Below, one piece after another: positions 1 to 11,911 of a stretch of 64,000 bases of DNA. Position 1 is the first letter of the stretch, and every line of letters starts with the position of its first letter. A program made the position numbers and the translations under genes. The DNA comes from Annulohypoxylon bovei var. microspora (lineage: Eukaryota; Ascomycota; Sordariomycetes; Xylariales; Hypoxylaceae). Location of the stretch: NCBI GenBank assembly GCA_022836615.1, contig MU405235.1:124001-188000 (forward strand). The letters run 5' to 3'. Below the pieces are notes generated by a model, which saw only the letters and a list, made by a program, of their open reading frames with translations, was not told the origin of the DNA and ran no database searches.

Positions 1-1064
1 AGAGGAGGTAATCGGCATGGTTAGTCATCGTCCAGTCGAGTATTTTATTCACGGACCTAAACATGTCTTCTTGTTATTGCCCATCGAAGACTCCGGGATG
101 TCGACCTTCGCAAATTGTGTCTCCGGCTTTCTAACCTCCGTCGTGGGTGACTTGCTCGATCGACGTCCCTTGAAGCGCTTCATCCTTTCCAACATAATCG
201 TATATATATCAGAACACTTATCTACCTAGGTAGGTACCTAGGCACCGTTGGCACACTTTGAGGCCCTAAAAAGATTAAAAGTAGACTCCCTAGTGCGATA
301 TTAACACGACGATGATAGTAGAACTTGAGTCACGTTATATTCCTGTTAATAATTGGCAAACAGAACTATGACAAGAAACGGCGACAAAGAGGCTAGTTAT
401 GAGTAGCTCGATAAAGTTACCATAGAATCATTCTACGATTGCTATATGCAACGAAGAAACATCGGCTGCATTACATAAAACGGCCTCCAGAGCTTTAGGC
501 AACAAGCACCACTTGATTTCAGTCAGATTATGCTATAAGATGTACAGCAGAATCAAGCTCGCAGTAAGGCGGGTCGATGGGGTATAGACATTTCACTCTG
601 CGTCGAGAATGGCTTGCGAAAATTTGTTAAATACAACTGGCCATATCTTACCAGAGGCGTCACGGCGGAGACTATCGATTGCGGCGTGGCATAAAATGAA
701 GAGGAGACTTAGGGGCTGAGTTTTACACGCTATTAGAGGTTATTGGGCTTCTCTACAGTCGTCGCTCTGTAGGGATTCTAGTGCTGACAGTTTCACCTAA
801 CTCCACTGCGGCGCAGATTCCGGGTCCGTTCTTCATTCCCCCATCGTGACAACACGACGATGTCAAATATGTACACATTTTCAAATGTACAGATCGATGA
901 TAGTATCGATGAATTCGTAAGGCATTTCTCTCTAATTGTCTATATACAGCAGGATTAACGAATGAGATAATATTCACAGCAGTTATCCGTTGCCCCTTTA
1001 TGCTAGGTATGTACAGGTAAAAAAATAAAAAATAAAAAAAGCAATATATGCAGTAGCTATGCAA
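1..1064. other. Intergenic, no gene seen
   Basis: No reading frame here has convincing protein character. Positions 227-246 carry a TACCTAGGTA-type motif, and 1019-1041 is A-rich, next to the stop codon of the minus-strand gene that follows. Confidence 0.6.
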
Positions 1065-2363
1065 TTAAATCAATTCAACCAACGGAGAAACAACCGGTTG
1101 AGCGGGTGAAGGGTATCTCCGACCTTCTTCGTCACTAATTTTGTCCAGTCCGGGGAAAACGACGATGTAGTTGGGTCTCACGCCACCTTCGAAGCGGTAC
1201 CGATACTCGCAGGGCTGGGAGAATACGAGGTAGCCAAAAGCAACACACTCAGCTATCACTTCTCGCAGATGATTTTCCTGCTCGTACCTATTTTGGCGAT
1301 CGCCCGTCACAAAAGGTTCGAGGAAGGTGCTTAGAGCTACGGCAAGCTGCTGCGCTCCGTGAGTACTGACATCTTCCGACGGAGCCAACGACGTTCGATC
1401 ACTCCTACTTGGGTGAAGCAAGAAAGCAGATAGTTGCCGCCATTGAGTGAGTGCAATATCAACAGCTATTACATCGGTATTAGGACACGTAGCATTAGCA
1501 TATAAGCGATCTGACTTACCTTCTGCACTTCCTCTGTAGCTTTCCATAGCCGGTATCAGAGAGACAAAAGAAGAAACCGGCTGCGGTAGCAGAGAAAAAT
1601 GAGAAGCTCCATCTAAGGTAACACTGGCAAATGTAACTCTGGAAATGACGTGCTGAATGGCATTGTACCGGGTTTTTGGGTCCACCGCTAAAGATGCGAG
1701 TTTGGCAGCTGACATTGTACTGTCCTGATCCAGTCCGAGATGGACCAGGATTGTGGCGAGCGCATCTACGCTGCGGGAAACCGGTAGAGTGTGGTAGCAA
1801 CTTTCGACGTGTTGTTGGATCAGGTGGTTCAGAGAACGCATCTCCGCGCCAATTCCATTTTCTGGTGTCGAGTCTAAGAGAAATTGTTCTAGCTGTAATT
1901 TGTCTGTCGGCATAGGAGTTGAGTAAGGACTTCGCAACGGCTTCTCCTGGCTAGCGTACGAAGCCACCTGATATCTAGCTTTCGATCCTTGAGATTTTGG
2001 TCGCCCGAATAAGAAACCCGCGATAGCTCCTAAGATCAATCCGGCGGCGGCGCAACCTATAGCAATCCCGGCGGTAGCCCCCGCCGAAAGGCCCGAGTTG
2101 GTACTTGATCCGGCCAGCTGAGCAGCATTTGTAGATGATGATGCCTGGCTCGAAGATACGCCTGTGGACGTCGGACTACCCGTACTGGACGAGGGTGAGG
2201 TGGTTAGAAGAGAGGTACTGGGGAAAGTATTCCAGTATTCCGTCGCAAAGACATATGCGGTCTGGTCTGGTGCTCTCGTGAATACGTCGACAGCTTCGTA
2301 AGAAGTCCCCCCCTGGAACGCTGTCGAAGCCGTGTGCGAAGAGACGAGCGATGCCTCCGCCAT
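1065..2363 (-). CDS. Ser/Thr-rich single-pass membrane protein, function unknown
   Basis: Proposed model: exons 2363-1520 and 1465-1065, giving 414 aa. The frame stays open to 2576, but the M at 2363 directly precedes the Ser/Thr-rich ectodomain and is preferred. Residues about 1-93 are Ser/Thr-rich, including an SSSTG/SSQASSST stretch. Residues about 96-120 form an Ala/Gly/Ile-rich transmembrane helix followed by Arg/Lys (FGRPKSQGSK), so the long C-terminal half should be cytoplasmic. A 54-nt intron (1466-1519) is proposed: on the minus strand it has a perfect GTAAGT donor, internal CTAAT sites and a TAG acceptor. It is in frame and stop-free, so a naive ORF reads through it. No signal peptide is evident, and an upstream exon could supply one. 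No enzyme domain is recognised. Confidence 0.75.
   Translation of the reverse strand: MAEASLVSSHTASTAFQGGTSYEAVDVFTRAPDQTAYVFATEYWNTFPSTSLLTTSPSSSTGSPTSTGVSSSQASSSTNAAQLAGSSTNSGLSAGATAGIAIGCAAAGLILGAIAGFLFGRPKSQGSKARYQVASYASQEKPLRSPYSTPMPTDKLQLEQFLLDSTPENGIGAEMRSLNHLIQQHVESCYHTLPVSRSVDALATILVHLGLDQDSTMSAAKLASLAVDPKTRYNAIQHVISRVTFASVTLDGASHFSLLPQPVSSFVSLIPAMESYRGSAEGKSDRLYANATCPNTDVIAVDIALTQWRQLSAFLLHPSRSDRTSLAPSEDVSTHGAQQLAVALSTFLEPFVTGDRQNRYEQENHLREVIAECVAFGYLVFSQPCEYRYRFEGGVRPNYIVVFPGLDKISDEEGRRYPSPAQPVVSPLVELI
1466..1519 (-). other. Probable in-frame 54-nt intron
   Basis: The donor is GTAAGT, a CTAAT branch-like site lies inside, and the acceptor is TAG. Removing it joins SAEA to VDIALTQWRQ without changing frame. 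Because 54 is a multiple of 3 and the intron has no stop, retention would add 18 residues. Confidence 0.7.
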
Positions 2364-2576
2364 CCTGATGAGCGGAAGGACTTGAAGAATCTGAATCCCA
2401 TTGAATTGGCGGAAAGAAGAGAAGGATCTACTGTGTTGGTCGATCGAGGGTTTGATTACTGTAAATACAATCCGGCGCCACAAAAAATCTCTGCAGGTTT
2501 CACAGCCCCGACACAATAAAGAACAGAGTACGAGAGACACTTTTGTAATATGTATATTGGTGGTTGATACGACCAT

Positions 2577-3688
2577 GAAGAGGACGATCGTCTACTAATG
2601 TACTTACCTTCGGTCATCCTCTACATACGAATTTCGAAAGAGGAGCACATGAGGATGCGCACCCTGGTACGATTCTTTAGTTTCTAGGATTGGTCTCAAG
2701 TCAAAAGCTGGGGTAGGTCCCTGGAGTTAATACGATACTTCATTTCTTAAGAAAAAATATATAATTGAACCTTCCAAACCCGGCAATTCTCACATCACGC
2801 CCTGCTCATTGCCGTTCTGAGTAGTGCTTGCCTTTAGCAGTACTGATTGCCTTTCTAGGCCAGGTGCGGGTATTCCTTCGATGCTGATTGGCTAGAGAGA
2901 AGATGTGTTGCGGGGGGGAAGAGCGAAACGGGAGATGATCGGAGGTCATCCCCCTTCGATTCCGGCGGTGAAAATCTCAACGCTGGGGGCGCAACTAAAC
3001 TCGACTTGACCACTCAAAACAATACACATCTTTTACCGTGAGACCTATCATCAATATCGTTCGTTGATTGCTGTGGTGCCACCACCTGGGCATCTCCATC
3101 TCCCTCTAGGACGTCTACGGAAGCAGTAAAAACCGCCAATGTACATGGTAGGTATACATAGTACACCTTAGAAGACCCGAAACAGAACCTTTGTCGGAAC
3201 ATAATTGTTTGCTTAAATTGCAGTCAGCCATTCGCCATTTCTAAACTAGCCCAACAGACTAGAATAGTAGTGGCTGATGCTGAGACGGCTTATAATCTGA
3301 CCTCTCACAAGCTAAGGTGTGATCCTAACTCCCACGTCCTCTGGGATGCGATCCTAAGAGATTCAAGTTGTCAATAGATAGAGTGTTATAGCAAAACCAG
3401 CCTGCTAGCCAACCGGGTGCATACCTAGCCCTACGGCAATCTCCACCAGAACCGATCCAAAGTCACAGATTCTGAGGAAGGATAAAGGAGTATTCTAATT
3501 CCGTCCTGCACGCTGTATCAATGAGGCTCTCGGGTGGGACCACCGTCTAGGATGAAACAAGAGTCAATAAAACAATCAAGATATGTACCCTGCTGTAGCC
3601 CACTAGACTGGGAACCCAGTCTGGCGGCACAGATCTAACTGCTAGCTTATTTCTAAATCATGCACTTCATTTCGCTTTTTGACCCATC
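2577..3688. other. Intergenic between divergent genes
   Basis: This is the region between the minus-strand membrane-protein gene and the plus-strand Hsp70 gene, so it should hold both promoters. No further gene is seen. A GC-richer patch lies around 2900-2990. Confidence 0.5.
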
Positions 3689-5854
3689 ATGGCGAGCGAA
3701 CGACCCGACATACTGGTAGCTATCGATCTAGGAACAACTTATACAGGTTAGCATAGCTAAAAATATGCCCCTCGTCATACAGAGATTGATACTCATCGTG
3801 CGTACAAGGTGTCGCTTGGGCAAGGCCACAGCGGAATCAGGCCTTGCAAAGTCCCATACAGATCATACACAACTGGCCAGGTAGTTCCACCAAAAATGAG
3901 CAGAAAGTCCAGACTTGTCTCATATACAACGACGACGGGAGCTTGTCGTCGTGGGGTTACCTCTGCGAGGATGAGGACCCGCTAGAGAAGAAGAAGCAGG
4001 AGTTTTTCAAAATCTTGCTCGACCAAAACACGTTAGAGGAGGCGCGTCGACAAGCCATCGGCCAAGCTCCGGCCTCCGTCCGCGAGGCACAGAAACTGAC
4101 CTCGGACTATATGCGCGAGGTCTACGCACATGTGAAATCGACAGTTGAGTTGCACACGGGTATCGGCCACGTCGGTTGGCAGGAGTTGGTTGTCGAGTTC
4201 ATCTTCAGCGTCCCGACGACTTGGAGAAGTCAGGAGATCATTAACGCATTCAAGGAATGTATCGCGAAGGCGGGGTTTGGCCAGGAGGGCCGATACCACA
4301 CCGCTACTGTCGAGTTAACAGAGTCCGAGGCGGCAGCCGTCGGGACTATCAAGAACTCTACTATAGCTTTCCAGACAGGCGATATTTTCCTGTCCGTCGA
4401 TGCGGGAGGCGGAACTACGGACCTCGCTTTAATGCAAGTTGTAGAAGCACGAGAGCCATTTCCAGCCCTGTCCCAGATGAATCAGGTCGACGGCATCGGA
4501 ATCGGTTCGACGTTGATCGACCAGACTTTCGTATCGATGATAAACAACCGCCTCAGCAAATTTCCCGATCTAGTACCGCATCTTCCCCCCGACTGTGCCG
4601 AGAGACTCGTCAAGAGTGAGAGATATCGGACGACAAAGCATAAGTTTGGAGAACGAGTTTATCAATCGACTTGTTATAAGCTGACCTTAGATGGCGTTCC
4701 ATTTAATCTTAGTCATAGCCAAGCGCAGATCGAGCACGGGAGGATAGTGATTTCATGGTACCTTGCTCCTTAACACCATCTGGGACGAAACCGAATCTGA
4801 CGAGCTTCGAAATAGGGAAGAGATGCAGTCCCTCTTCGACCCACACGTCGAAAGTATCACGAAGAAGATCCATGAGCAGCTGAATTGGATGCAGGATAAC
4901 GGCGTGAATAGGCCGATAGTAAGTATATACCTGGTACCTAGTAGTACTAACCACACAACCAAGCATCTAGACACTGACGCCCTAATCTGAATTAGAGTTA
5001 TATGATCTTATCCGGCGGCCTTGGGAGTTCAAAATACGTCCGCGACCGCATTCAGCATGAGATGATGACGAGCTTGCACCCGTACGCACACCAAGTCAAG
5101 GTGCTTCAGGCCCCTGATCCGCAACTAGTCGTCGTCAAGGGCCTTTTGTTGGATCGGCTACAAAAGCTAGACTCAGGGCATACTCCTGTTATCGTGAGCA
5201 GGGTAGCTCGAGCGAGCTACGGCATTGTCTGCAAGACTAAGTACAACCCAGCAATACACTTGGACGAGGAGATCAAAACCGATTCTTACGATGGAGAGCA
5301 ATATGCCATGAGCCAGATCGACTGGCTTATTAGGAAGGTATGTATCGAGCCCCTGTGTCATTGACATGTGCTGAGCTGGGTACTCAGGGTGACCCCGTAA
5401 GCTCGAATGCCCCCATTACTACGACATACACGAAGAAAGTTGACCCAAAGGACTCAAATCGCACATGGGAGTCTGTTGTCATGATCTCAGACCTCGATCC
5501 TCACTTGTTACCGCACAGTATGAGTCAAGGTAAGTTATCCAGACGCCCCTTTCCCAAAACCAGCAAGGTGGGATTATAGGCTTATCCAGGTCGACAGAAG
5601 GGGCAAAGCAGCTTTGCGTGGTCAAGAGCGACCTCACAGGAGTAGGCCACAGCGACATGATCATGAAGCGTAAGTCGAAGAGGCTATTTTTCCAAGGTAG
5701 GAAATTTTATCTCTGCACTTTCGAAGTCAGAGCTATTGTTGCTCCGGCAGAGCTGAGGTTCGAACTGTGGTTTGCGGGGCAAAAGTTCTCAGGGAATCAC
5801 GACCCTATCAAGATATCCTGGGACGCCGAAGGATCTAAAGTCGGCGGGAAGTAG
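3689..5854 (+). CDS. Atypical Hsp70-family ATPase (HSPA12-like)
   Basis: Six-exon model: 3689-3746, 3809-4757, 4816-4918, 4996-5337, 5388-5529, 5580-5854; 622 aa. Every junction has a GT donor and an AG acceptor, and the phases agree. The phosphate-1 loop AIDLGTTYTGVAW is at residues 11-23 and spans the first intron. The phosphate-2 loop DAGGGTTDLAL is at about 217-227, and the adenosine motif ILSGGLGSSKYV at about 374-385. So the actin-like ATPase fold is complete. The C-terminus (FEVRAIVAPAELRFELWF region) does not resemble the canonical Hsp70 substrate-binding domain and has no EEVD tail. This matches the cytosolic Hsp70-like proteins that are expanded in filamentous fungi. The client is unknown. 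The tail faces the small minus-strand gene at 6416-6704. Confidence 0.9.
3747..3808 (+). other. Hsp70-like gene intron 1
   Basis: The donor is GTTAGC and the acceptor CAAG. It splits the glycine codon of the TYTGVAW phosphate-loop motif. A competing CAG at 3778-3780 gives the wrong frame. Confidence 0.8.
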
Positions 5855-6415
5855 TAGGTCGAGCGTAGACATCGTCTTGGATAGGTAGACAACCCAATTT
5901 GGTGCTGTCGCCTGAGCCAGCATCGAAGATCTACGATCTAGCAGTGCGTAGGTATGTAGGTGGCACGTATTGTTCGAAGGGGGTTTACCCTGTTTTCCTT
6001 TGGCGGTGCAGCAGAATTCGACCGCCTCCCTAGTAATCTTTCGAAATGGTTCTGGTGTGCGGGGAAATATATGCCATTTCAAAATTGGACAAGATGGACT
6101 AATAGAAAATGGAAATCTCGGCGATTCTAGTATACATGCCCAGTATATCTCCTTAGAAGGGCCATTAATTGGACCCAGAGACTATTATCGTAGAAGTGAA
6201 ATACAGTATATCCCACGGAAGGTTGAACGAAGACATGAAAGACGTCCGTAATATTATCAAGGCCAAGCAGCATTCGTATCAAGACAAAAGAGTAGGTAGA
6301 TTCCGGTTGGTTGTCAAAGCATATGTATTATTTGTGGCAATTTGGTACACATAATCCATGATACCCTCAACTAAACATCAACAAATTATCCTTATAACAA
6401 TGTAGTATACGCGAC
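5855..6415. other. Intergenic between convergent genes
   Basis: No coding signal was found. This is the shared 3' region of the Hsp70-like gene and the small gene that follows. Confidence 0.5.
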
Positions 6416-6704
6416 TTAATAAGCCGGCCTGTTCATCATGTCCTTGATCTTCTCCCTCATGGTCGTGCTACTCCGACGACGCTGCTGGGGGTGATCGACC
6501 CTGTTGATGGGATGGCAGTCGCCGCTCGAAGGATGCCGGCTGGTGCCAATACGATTGGTTCGGCCTTTACCAACACGGTCAGTATATATGAGTTAGCTTT
6601 CTACCTAGGACACCCCGTATATGCTCACACACGAAGTCACCCCTCCCCGCGTCGTCGATGACAGCCTGGTACTTCTCCTTAGCTAGAAGAAAGGCTTTCG
6701 ACAT
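6416..6704 (-). CDS. Small basic-tailed fungal protein, 79 aa
   Basis: This gene is too short for ordinary ORF calling. Model: exon 1 6704-6614, intron 6613-6565 (49 nt), exon 2 6564-6416. It begins MSKAFLLAKEKYQAVIDDAG, continues RGDFVCEHIR, and ends with the basic tail RRRSSTTMREKIKDMMNRPAY followed by TAA. The phase is 1 on both sides. An alternative donor at 6604 (GTAGAA, 40-nt intron) keeps the frame and adds three residues. The amphipathic N-terminus, RGDFV, and the Arg/Ser-rich tail with a final KDMMNR resemble small conserved fungal proteins of unknown function, as I remember them. No catalytic motif is present. It is convergent with the Hsp70-like gene. Confidence 0.6.
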
Positions 6705-9329
6705 CTTGGGATTTGTCTTCGCAAATTATTTGGATAGATATGGTTGGTGGTGTGGTATTCAAGTACGGCTTTGCCTTTGAACCTAATAGTCGTTAAGGTT
6801 GAGAGTTCAATGCTAATAATGTAAGACTCGATGGGCCTTTGTCTGTATATAAGAGGGTGTGTTCGCCATGTGATCCGAAGATTGACCCCTCACAATGATA
6901 TCAGCGGGTTGGAGGTTAAAACCTTCTATCGAAGCGATCTACATTGTCCGACTTCATCCAAAAAAGGCAATTGGTTGGTTCTGAGAAATGACCACCCAAT
7001 GATGGAATATCTACCTAGGTCCTAGGTGAGAACAAAGGTCGGCGGTCGTACTAGAGCCCATGAGGGCTAGAACTAGGTAGGTATTCATATAGAGAAAATG
7101 CATACATCTAAATTGATGGGTAGGTTCATTAGTTTATCGTATTATCTCGTGTCATCCTAAGGGTATTCGAGGAGCCTAGGAGCAGCTCTGGCTACTTTGA
7201 GGCCTCGTTCATATAATATCAGCAAAAAAAGAAATACTCGAGATTTGAACATCTGCCGGCAATGTCGAAATGAAGGATGCGTATTTGGAGTGAGCACTGC
7301 ATAACCCCGCGAAATGCACACCCAATCATAGCTCCCTACTATGAATGCAAAACTCGAGTCACCGGACACGGGGAGCCGGATGTGATGCCGTAGACCTTCG
7401 CAGACTCCTCGTAGCTTTACCTCAACCGTGATGCTGTAGTCCTTCCTAGAAGCGCACTGCCGTGACAGTAACGAGTATTCGTAGGTAGCCAAAGAGAGTT
7501 GTGCAAGTATAGTATCCAGCTACTACAAGAACGCCGGAAGTGCTTCCTAAACAAACGACCTGGGCATCTGTGAGGTTGGTGTAGGCCGAGTACCTAGTCT
7601 CAATATGAAAGACTATTTCAGCGCACGTTAATCTCGTCTTCGTTCTCGTCTTTTCACTTACGCTCCTACGTAACCTCGACTTCTCATCTCGCTCATCTAA
7701 TCCGAAATTTTAACTAATAAGCTAAGTATGTCGGTCATCCAATTTTTTAGATGGTGATAAGGCAAATGATATCTGAGTTGCCGTGGCCCTAATAGATTAG
7801 ACTTTAATAGCTGTGTATAGGAAGAGCGCCATCGCTAACTCGGTTCCTGGGTCGATTTTTCCGGTATGGCAGTGGCTTCACTATGGTACAATTATGCTGA
7901 CTGGTCAAATAATGTCCTGATTGGGCGGCGGCGCTTCGCTGCAAACCGGAAGCGTCGGGTCAAGAACCGTGCATGATCAAGTGTAGGTATGCATTGCTCC
8001 GAACCTGTCGTCATATCCAAAGACAGCCCCATAGGTACCAGCTGTTTTAGAAAGAGATATAAGTTCCCAAATGGATAGACGTTAATAGGTGGCTGCGGTT
8101 GTCTGAGACAACTTGTCTTAGCCTCCATCTCCCCAACCAGTCCAATATTCCGAAGTTCTCTAAGGAAGAGAGAAAACGTCCAGGACTATGTAAATCGACG
8201 AAAGCCATAAGATCTCTACAATTATAACTCTAAGGTATAATTAGGTAGGTACCCGATCAAGTGGGAAAGCTACCACTGGGCATGAATGCCTCTAATTTTC
8301 TACCTTTTTATAGAACAATATTAAAGTGAAGAACACAGTAGGCACTTATTCGTTACCGACAATATGGTACCTGGAGAGAGATAAATAGACGCCACAATAC
8401 GGCTAGGTCTCATTTTCTTACCTGGGTACCTTTTAAATTTTGTCTTCAACGGGATACAAGTGCTCGATACCCTGCCGTCTCTAGGATACATTAAGCTTTT
8501 CTTTAGAAAAAAAGATGGGGGAATAGTCTGTGAATATCCTCGTGTAAAAACGGATTTGGAATTTAAATATATTCAGATTCACACATTAAGTTCATTCAAG
8601 GTTTAACCATAGATGTACGCAGGTACTTAGAGATCGTACTATAAATACGCTATTTCTGATACAGTTAGATCATGCACTTTCTTCAATTAAGAATTGGTAA
8701 GGTGTGACCGATCTAATGAAATCTAGCCAATCCCAACCACCGACGAACACGAGCACGGTCCACCACAGCCATTCATTCTCGAGTTATTCTTGCTTGGCGG
8801 GTCCCCGGTCAGCCCCGTCTTGTCTCACCCTTTTAATTCTTCCATGGCAACAGAGTACCGATAATCCATCTCCAGCCAACTTCCAACTTTCAAACCCAAC
8901 TTCAGCCCACTCGTTTGGCCGAGCAACGAAACCAAACCCTGGCCATGACATAGGGCAATAGTACAATACATTCACACTTTAATAGTCATTCGTTCCAGAT
9001 TACATACAACATTACATACTTCCGTTAATTAATGAGTTCTAATCCCGCTCATAACACGCATTACTTTCGCTTTTTCCTCTTTTGGCCTTGATCATCTCGA
9101 CTATCTCGACTATTTCGACTATCTCGATCATCATCCATCCGAGCGAGGTCAGCTTTGACCAGTCATTCACGACGCATCCCTCCGTCGAATAACTACTATT
9201 GCCGTATATCTCATCGACATCATTCGCTATAACCTACCGTATCCCCGCCCCCCGTCCGTCTACCTCGTAGTCTCATCACGACAACCCGAAATTCCATAGT
9301 CGCCCGTTCCGCCCGTCGTCGTTGACAAG
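6705..9329. other. Intergenic, 2.6 kb, no gene supported
   Basis: This holds only short frames without protein character. TACCTAGG-type motifs occur near 7012-7027, 7071-7082 and 8241-8252. The last 600 bases, pyrimidine-rich with a 9-nt tandem repeat at about 9095-9130, look like the promoter and leader of the Chs7 gene. Confidence 0.5.
9095..9130 (+). repeat. Four copies of a 9-nt unit in the Chs7 leader
   Basis: The unit is CTCGACTAT with one or two substitutions per copy. It lies about 200 bp upstream of the Chs7 start codon, in a pyrimidine-rich stretch likely to be 5' UTR or core promoter. Confidence 0.7.
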
Positions 9330-10389
9330 ATGGGCGGCTTCGGCGACTTCACGGACATCTGCCACACGGCACCTTTGCCGTTGTGCCCTTCCGTCGGTCC
9401 CATCACCTCCATCTCAAGCGGCGTTGGCATCGAGACCGACTGCTTTGCGCGAAATATCGAGTTGGCGAACACGATCATATTCCAAGGCGCGTCTAGCTTC
9501 ATGCACATCATTGCTCTGGGCATGACCGTAGTAATGATATTGCACATCCGAGGGAAATTCACCGCCGTTGGCCGCAAGGAAATATTGGCATTCTTTTATT
9601 TCTACATGCTCCTCTCGTTCTTCTCGCTCCTAGTCGATGCCGGTGTTGTCCCTCCTGGTTCTGATCCGTATCCCTATTTCGTCTCGATACAGTCCGGTCT
9701 TACGTCTGCGTTAATTACCTGCCTGTTGATAAATGGATTTGTTGGCTTTCAGCTCTACGAGGACGGTACTCCCCTGTCCGTATGGATGCTCCGGATCAGC
9801 TCGTTTGCTGCCTTTGTTGTCTCGTTCCTCGTAACGTTGGCAACGTTCAAATCATGGGCCGGTATGGGTCCGGCGAACACCGTAGGGTTATTTACGGTGC
9901 TATACCTCCTCAACGGCGTACAACTCCTTATCTACGTGGGCTTGCAGATTCTGCTTGTCGTTCGGACGTTGGAGGACCGCTGGCCTTTGGGAGATATCAC
10001 TTTTGGCCTGTTCTTTTTTATCGTGGGCCAGGTCATTTTATATGCGCTCAGCTCCACGATCTGCCAGGCTACAAGTCACTATGTGGATGGCTTATTTTTT
10101 GCGACAACTTGCAACTTGCTCGCTGTTATGATGGTGTACAAGGTAGGCTTTGCTCCCATATATTACAAACTCTGGAATTATTCTAATCGTAAATTCGTAG
10201 TATTGGGATTCGATCACGAAAGAAGACCTCGAATTTTCTGTCGGCACGCGGATGAACAACTGGGAAGTGAAAGAACTTCTTCCCGAAGAAGATCGCCGCA
10301 CAACCGTCTACATGGACGACTCCTACGGCCATGCCAGCCCTTACGACCATTCCTCCTCCCCTTCAGGAAACCGAATGTCCCGGTACTAG
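9330..10389 (+). CDS. CHS7: Chitin synthase export chaperone Chs7
   Basis: Two exons (9330-10142 and 10201-10389) encode 333 aa, close to the usual length of the family. The start [20 protein letters not shown] is the characteristic Chs7 N-terminus. Seven hydrophobic segments follow, for example around [18 protein letters not shown] and [18 protein letters not shown]. The last exon encodes a hydrophilic tail beginning [14 protein letters not shown], typical of the family. The 58-nt intron has a GTAGGC donor and a CGTAG acceptor, phase 0. In yeast, Chs7 is an ER membrane protein needed for folding and ER exit of chitin synthase Chs3. The same role in cell wall chitin deposition is inferred here. 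Confidence 0.93.
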
Positions 10390-11317
10390 TTGCCCGGAAT
10401 CGTGGAATCTTCGGAGAGTGAGAAGGAAGAGAGCGAGAAGGGGGAGATTGTCTATTACGAGATAGTCTGAAAGGTCGGCGAGCAGGTTGCATTTACGAGG
10501 CGTCTCGGCTTGTTGGGAGAACTCATACGGGTTTTATTGGAGAAACATATTAATTTATTCAATATCAAGCAAGGTATTGGCACTAACAGCGATTGCTTTT
10601 TGGGTTCTCGCACGATCGAGAAATCAGGCGAATTGGTTGGAGAGCAGCGGTGGCAGAAGTAGACTAATATTTACGTTGTATATACTACATAGTTTTAACA
10701 CGAATATATGAATGAATTACAATGATGTCTGATGTTCTATGTGATGATGGCACTTGCGGTACTTGAAAGAAGCGCTGATTAGGTATCTTTCAATAATTTC
10801 ATTTATATGTTCCTAACAATCGAATAGTTGCACTTCATTAATGTGTATGAAAATACGTGTAGCGACGCCCGTAGAGTCCATATCTGATTATACTACGAGA
10901 CCAATCCCGGAAACTCCGCGATCTCTGTATTGAGGTCCACGATGACGTAGAATACGCGAGTTATGTTTAAGTACATTCGCCAGCATTGATTGTCTTAGAC
11001 AAGATTTATATCGCGTATGCCTTCTTAAGGAATGCGGCATTGTCTCGTCTCGTCTTCGAAAGAGCCCGTACTTTTTTCTACCCACCTGCTTTTATCAGCA
11101 GGTATAGTAGGTACCCAGCTAGATGAGACTGATCGCGAGCTGTAGCGAGTTTCTGTATACCATCTAGATGGGAATCGGCCTGCGCAACTGTGCCCCAGTC
11201 TGAATAGCCGTACATACCTAGGTAGATAGACTTCGTCAGGTACCATAGGTAGTGCTATATCGCTTCGTCATAGTGAATTCGATGGTAAGATTGTACCCTC
11301 GGCGTTCTCGAGTCCCT
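10390..11317. other. Intergenic / 3' regions
   Basis: This is downstream DNA of the Chs7 gene (+) and of the DUF4604 gene (-). No gene is seen, and the 74-aa frame at 10487-10711 looks like 3' UTR. A TACCTAGGTAGATAGA motif sits near 11214. Confidence 0.5.
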
Positions 11318-11911
11318 TCAATCCCCGTCGTCGCCAAAGCTAAGCTTGATCTTCTTAGCCTTCTTCTTGCCCTGCTTCGAGCCGGACTTCACATCCTTCG
11401 AATTTGGATCGGCAACATGCTTGGTCTCTTTCTTGTTCTTCGACGGGCTCTCTTTCTCCGTTCTGGCTGTAGGCCTCGTGGGCTTCTCCGCCCCGTCATC
11501 CTCTTCCTCACCACCGCCAACTACCCTCCCGACCTTGCGCTTCTTCCCCGCGCCAATACCGGCTATCTTCTCTTTCTCCCTCTCCTTCTCCTTCTCGTTT
11601 CTATTTCCCGCAACCCCGCTATCTTTACCGTCCTTGTCGTCCACATCCCCATCCCCCGGCGCATCGGCGTCCGCGGCAGAAGGGAAAGCGATTGTGTTCC
11701 CCGCCTCGTCGACCACGAGCGGCGCGTCCTCGGCCTCCTCGCTCGCGGACCGCGGGCGCGCTGCCCGTCGCCGCGCTGCGAGGATCGGGTCCGGGGAGTC
11801 GGAGTTCCGTTGATGCTGCTGCTGGCCGTGGAGCTTGGCTAGGAAGGGCGGGAGGTCATTCGAGTAGGCAAGGTTCTTGGAGGTGATTTTTGGTTGGTAT
11901 TGTGAAGACAT
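11318..11911 (-). CDS. DUF4604-type nuclear-looking protein, 197 aa
   Basis: A single uninterrupted exon. The N-terminus has YQPKITSKNLAYSNDLPPFL, matching the start of DUF4604 proteins (a K/N-L-x-Y block followed by P-x-F-L). The rest is low complexity: an Arg/Ala-rich block (AARRRAARPRSASEEAED), an Asp-rich acidic block, a Glu/Lys repeat (NEKEKEREKEKIAG) and a Lys-rich end (GKKKAKKIKLSFGDDGD). KKRK and KKKAKK are good nuclear localisation candidates. The conserved C-terminal KLSFGDD is also a DUF4604 feature. The molecular function of the family is unknown. Long plus-strand frames over this locus are shadows of its GC-rich codons. Confidence 0.8.
   Translation of the reverse strand: MSSQYQPKITSKNLAYSNDLPPFLAKLHGQQQHQRNSDSPDPILAARRRAARPRSASEEAEDAPLVVDEAGNTIAFPSAADADAPGDGDVDDKDGKDSGVAGNRNEKEKEREKEKIAGIGAGKKRKVGRVVGGGEEEDDGAEKPTRPTARTEKESPSKNKKETKHVADPNSKDVKSGSKQGKKKAKKIKLSFGDDGD

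Noticed and set aside
17..229. 70-aa frame at the window start
   Set aside because: Short, no domain, and could only be a partial gene; nothing upstream can be seen.
11252..11842. Plus-strand frames of 196 and 155 aa opposite the DUF4604 gene
   Set aside because: Low-complexity antisense of Lys/Glu-rich codons; no independent support.
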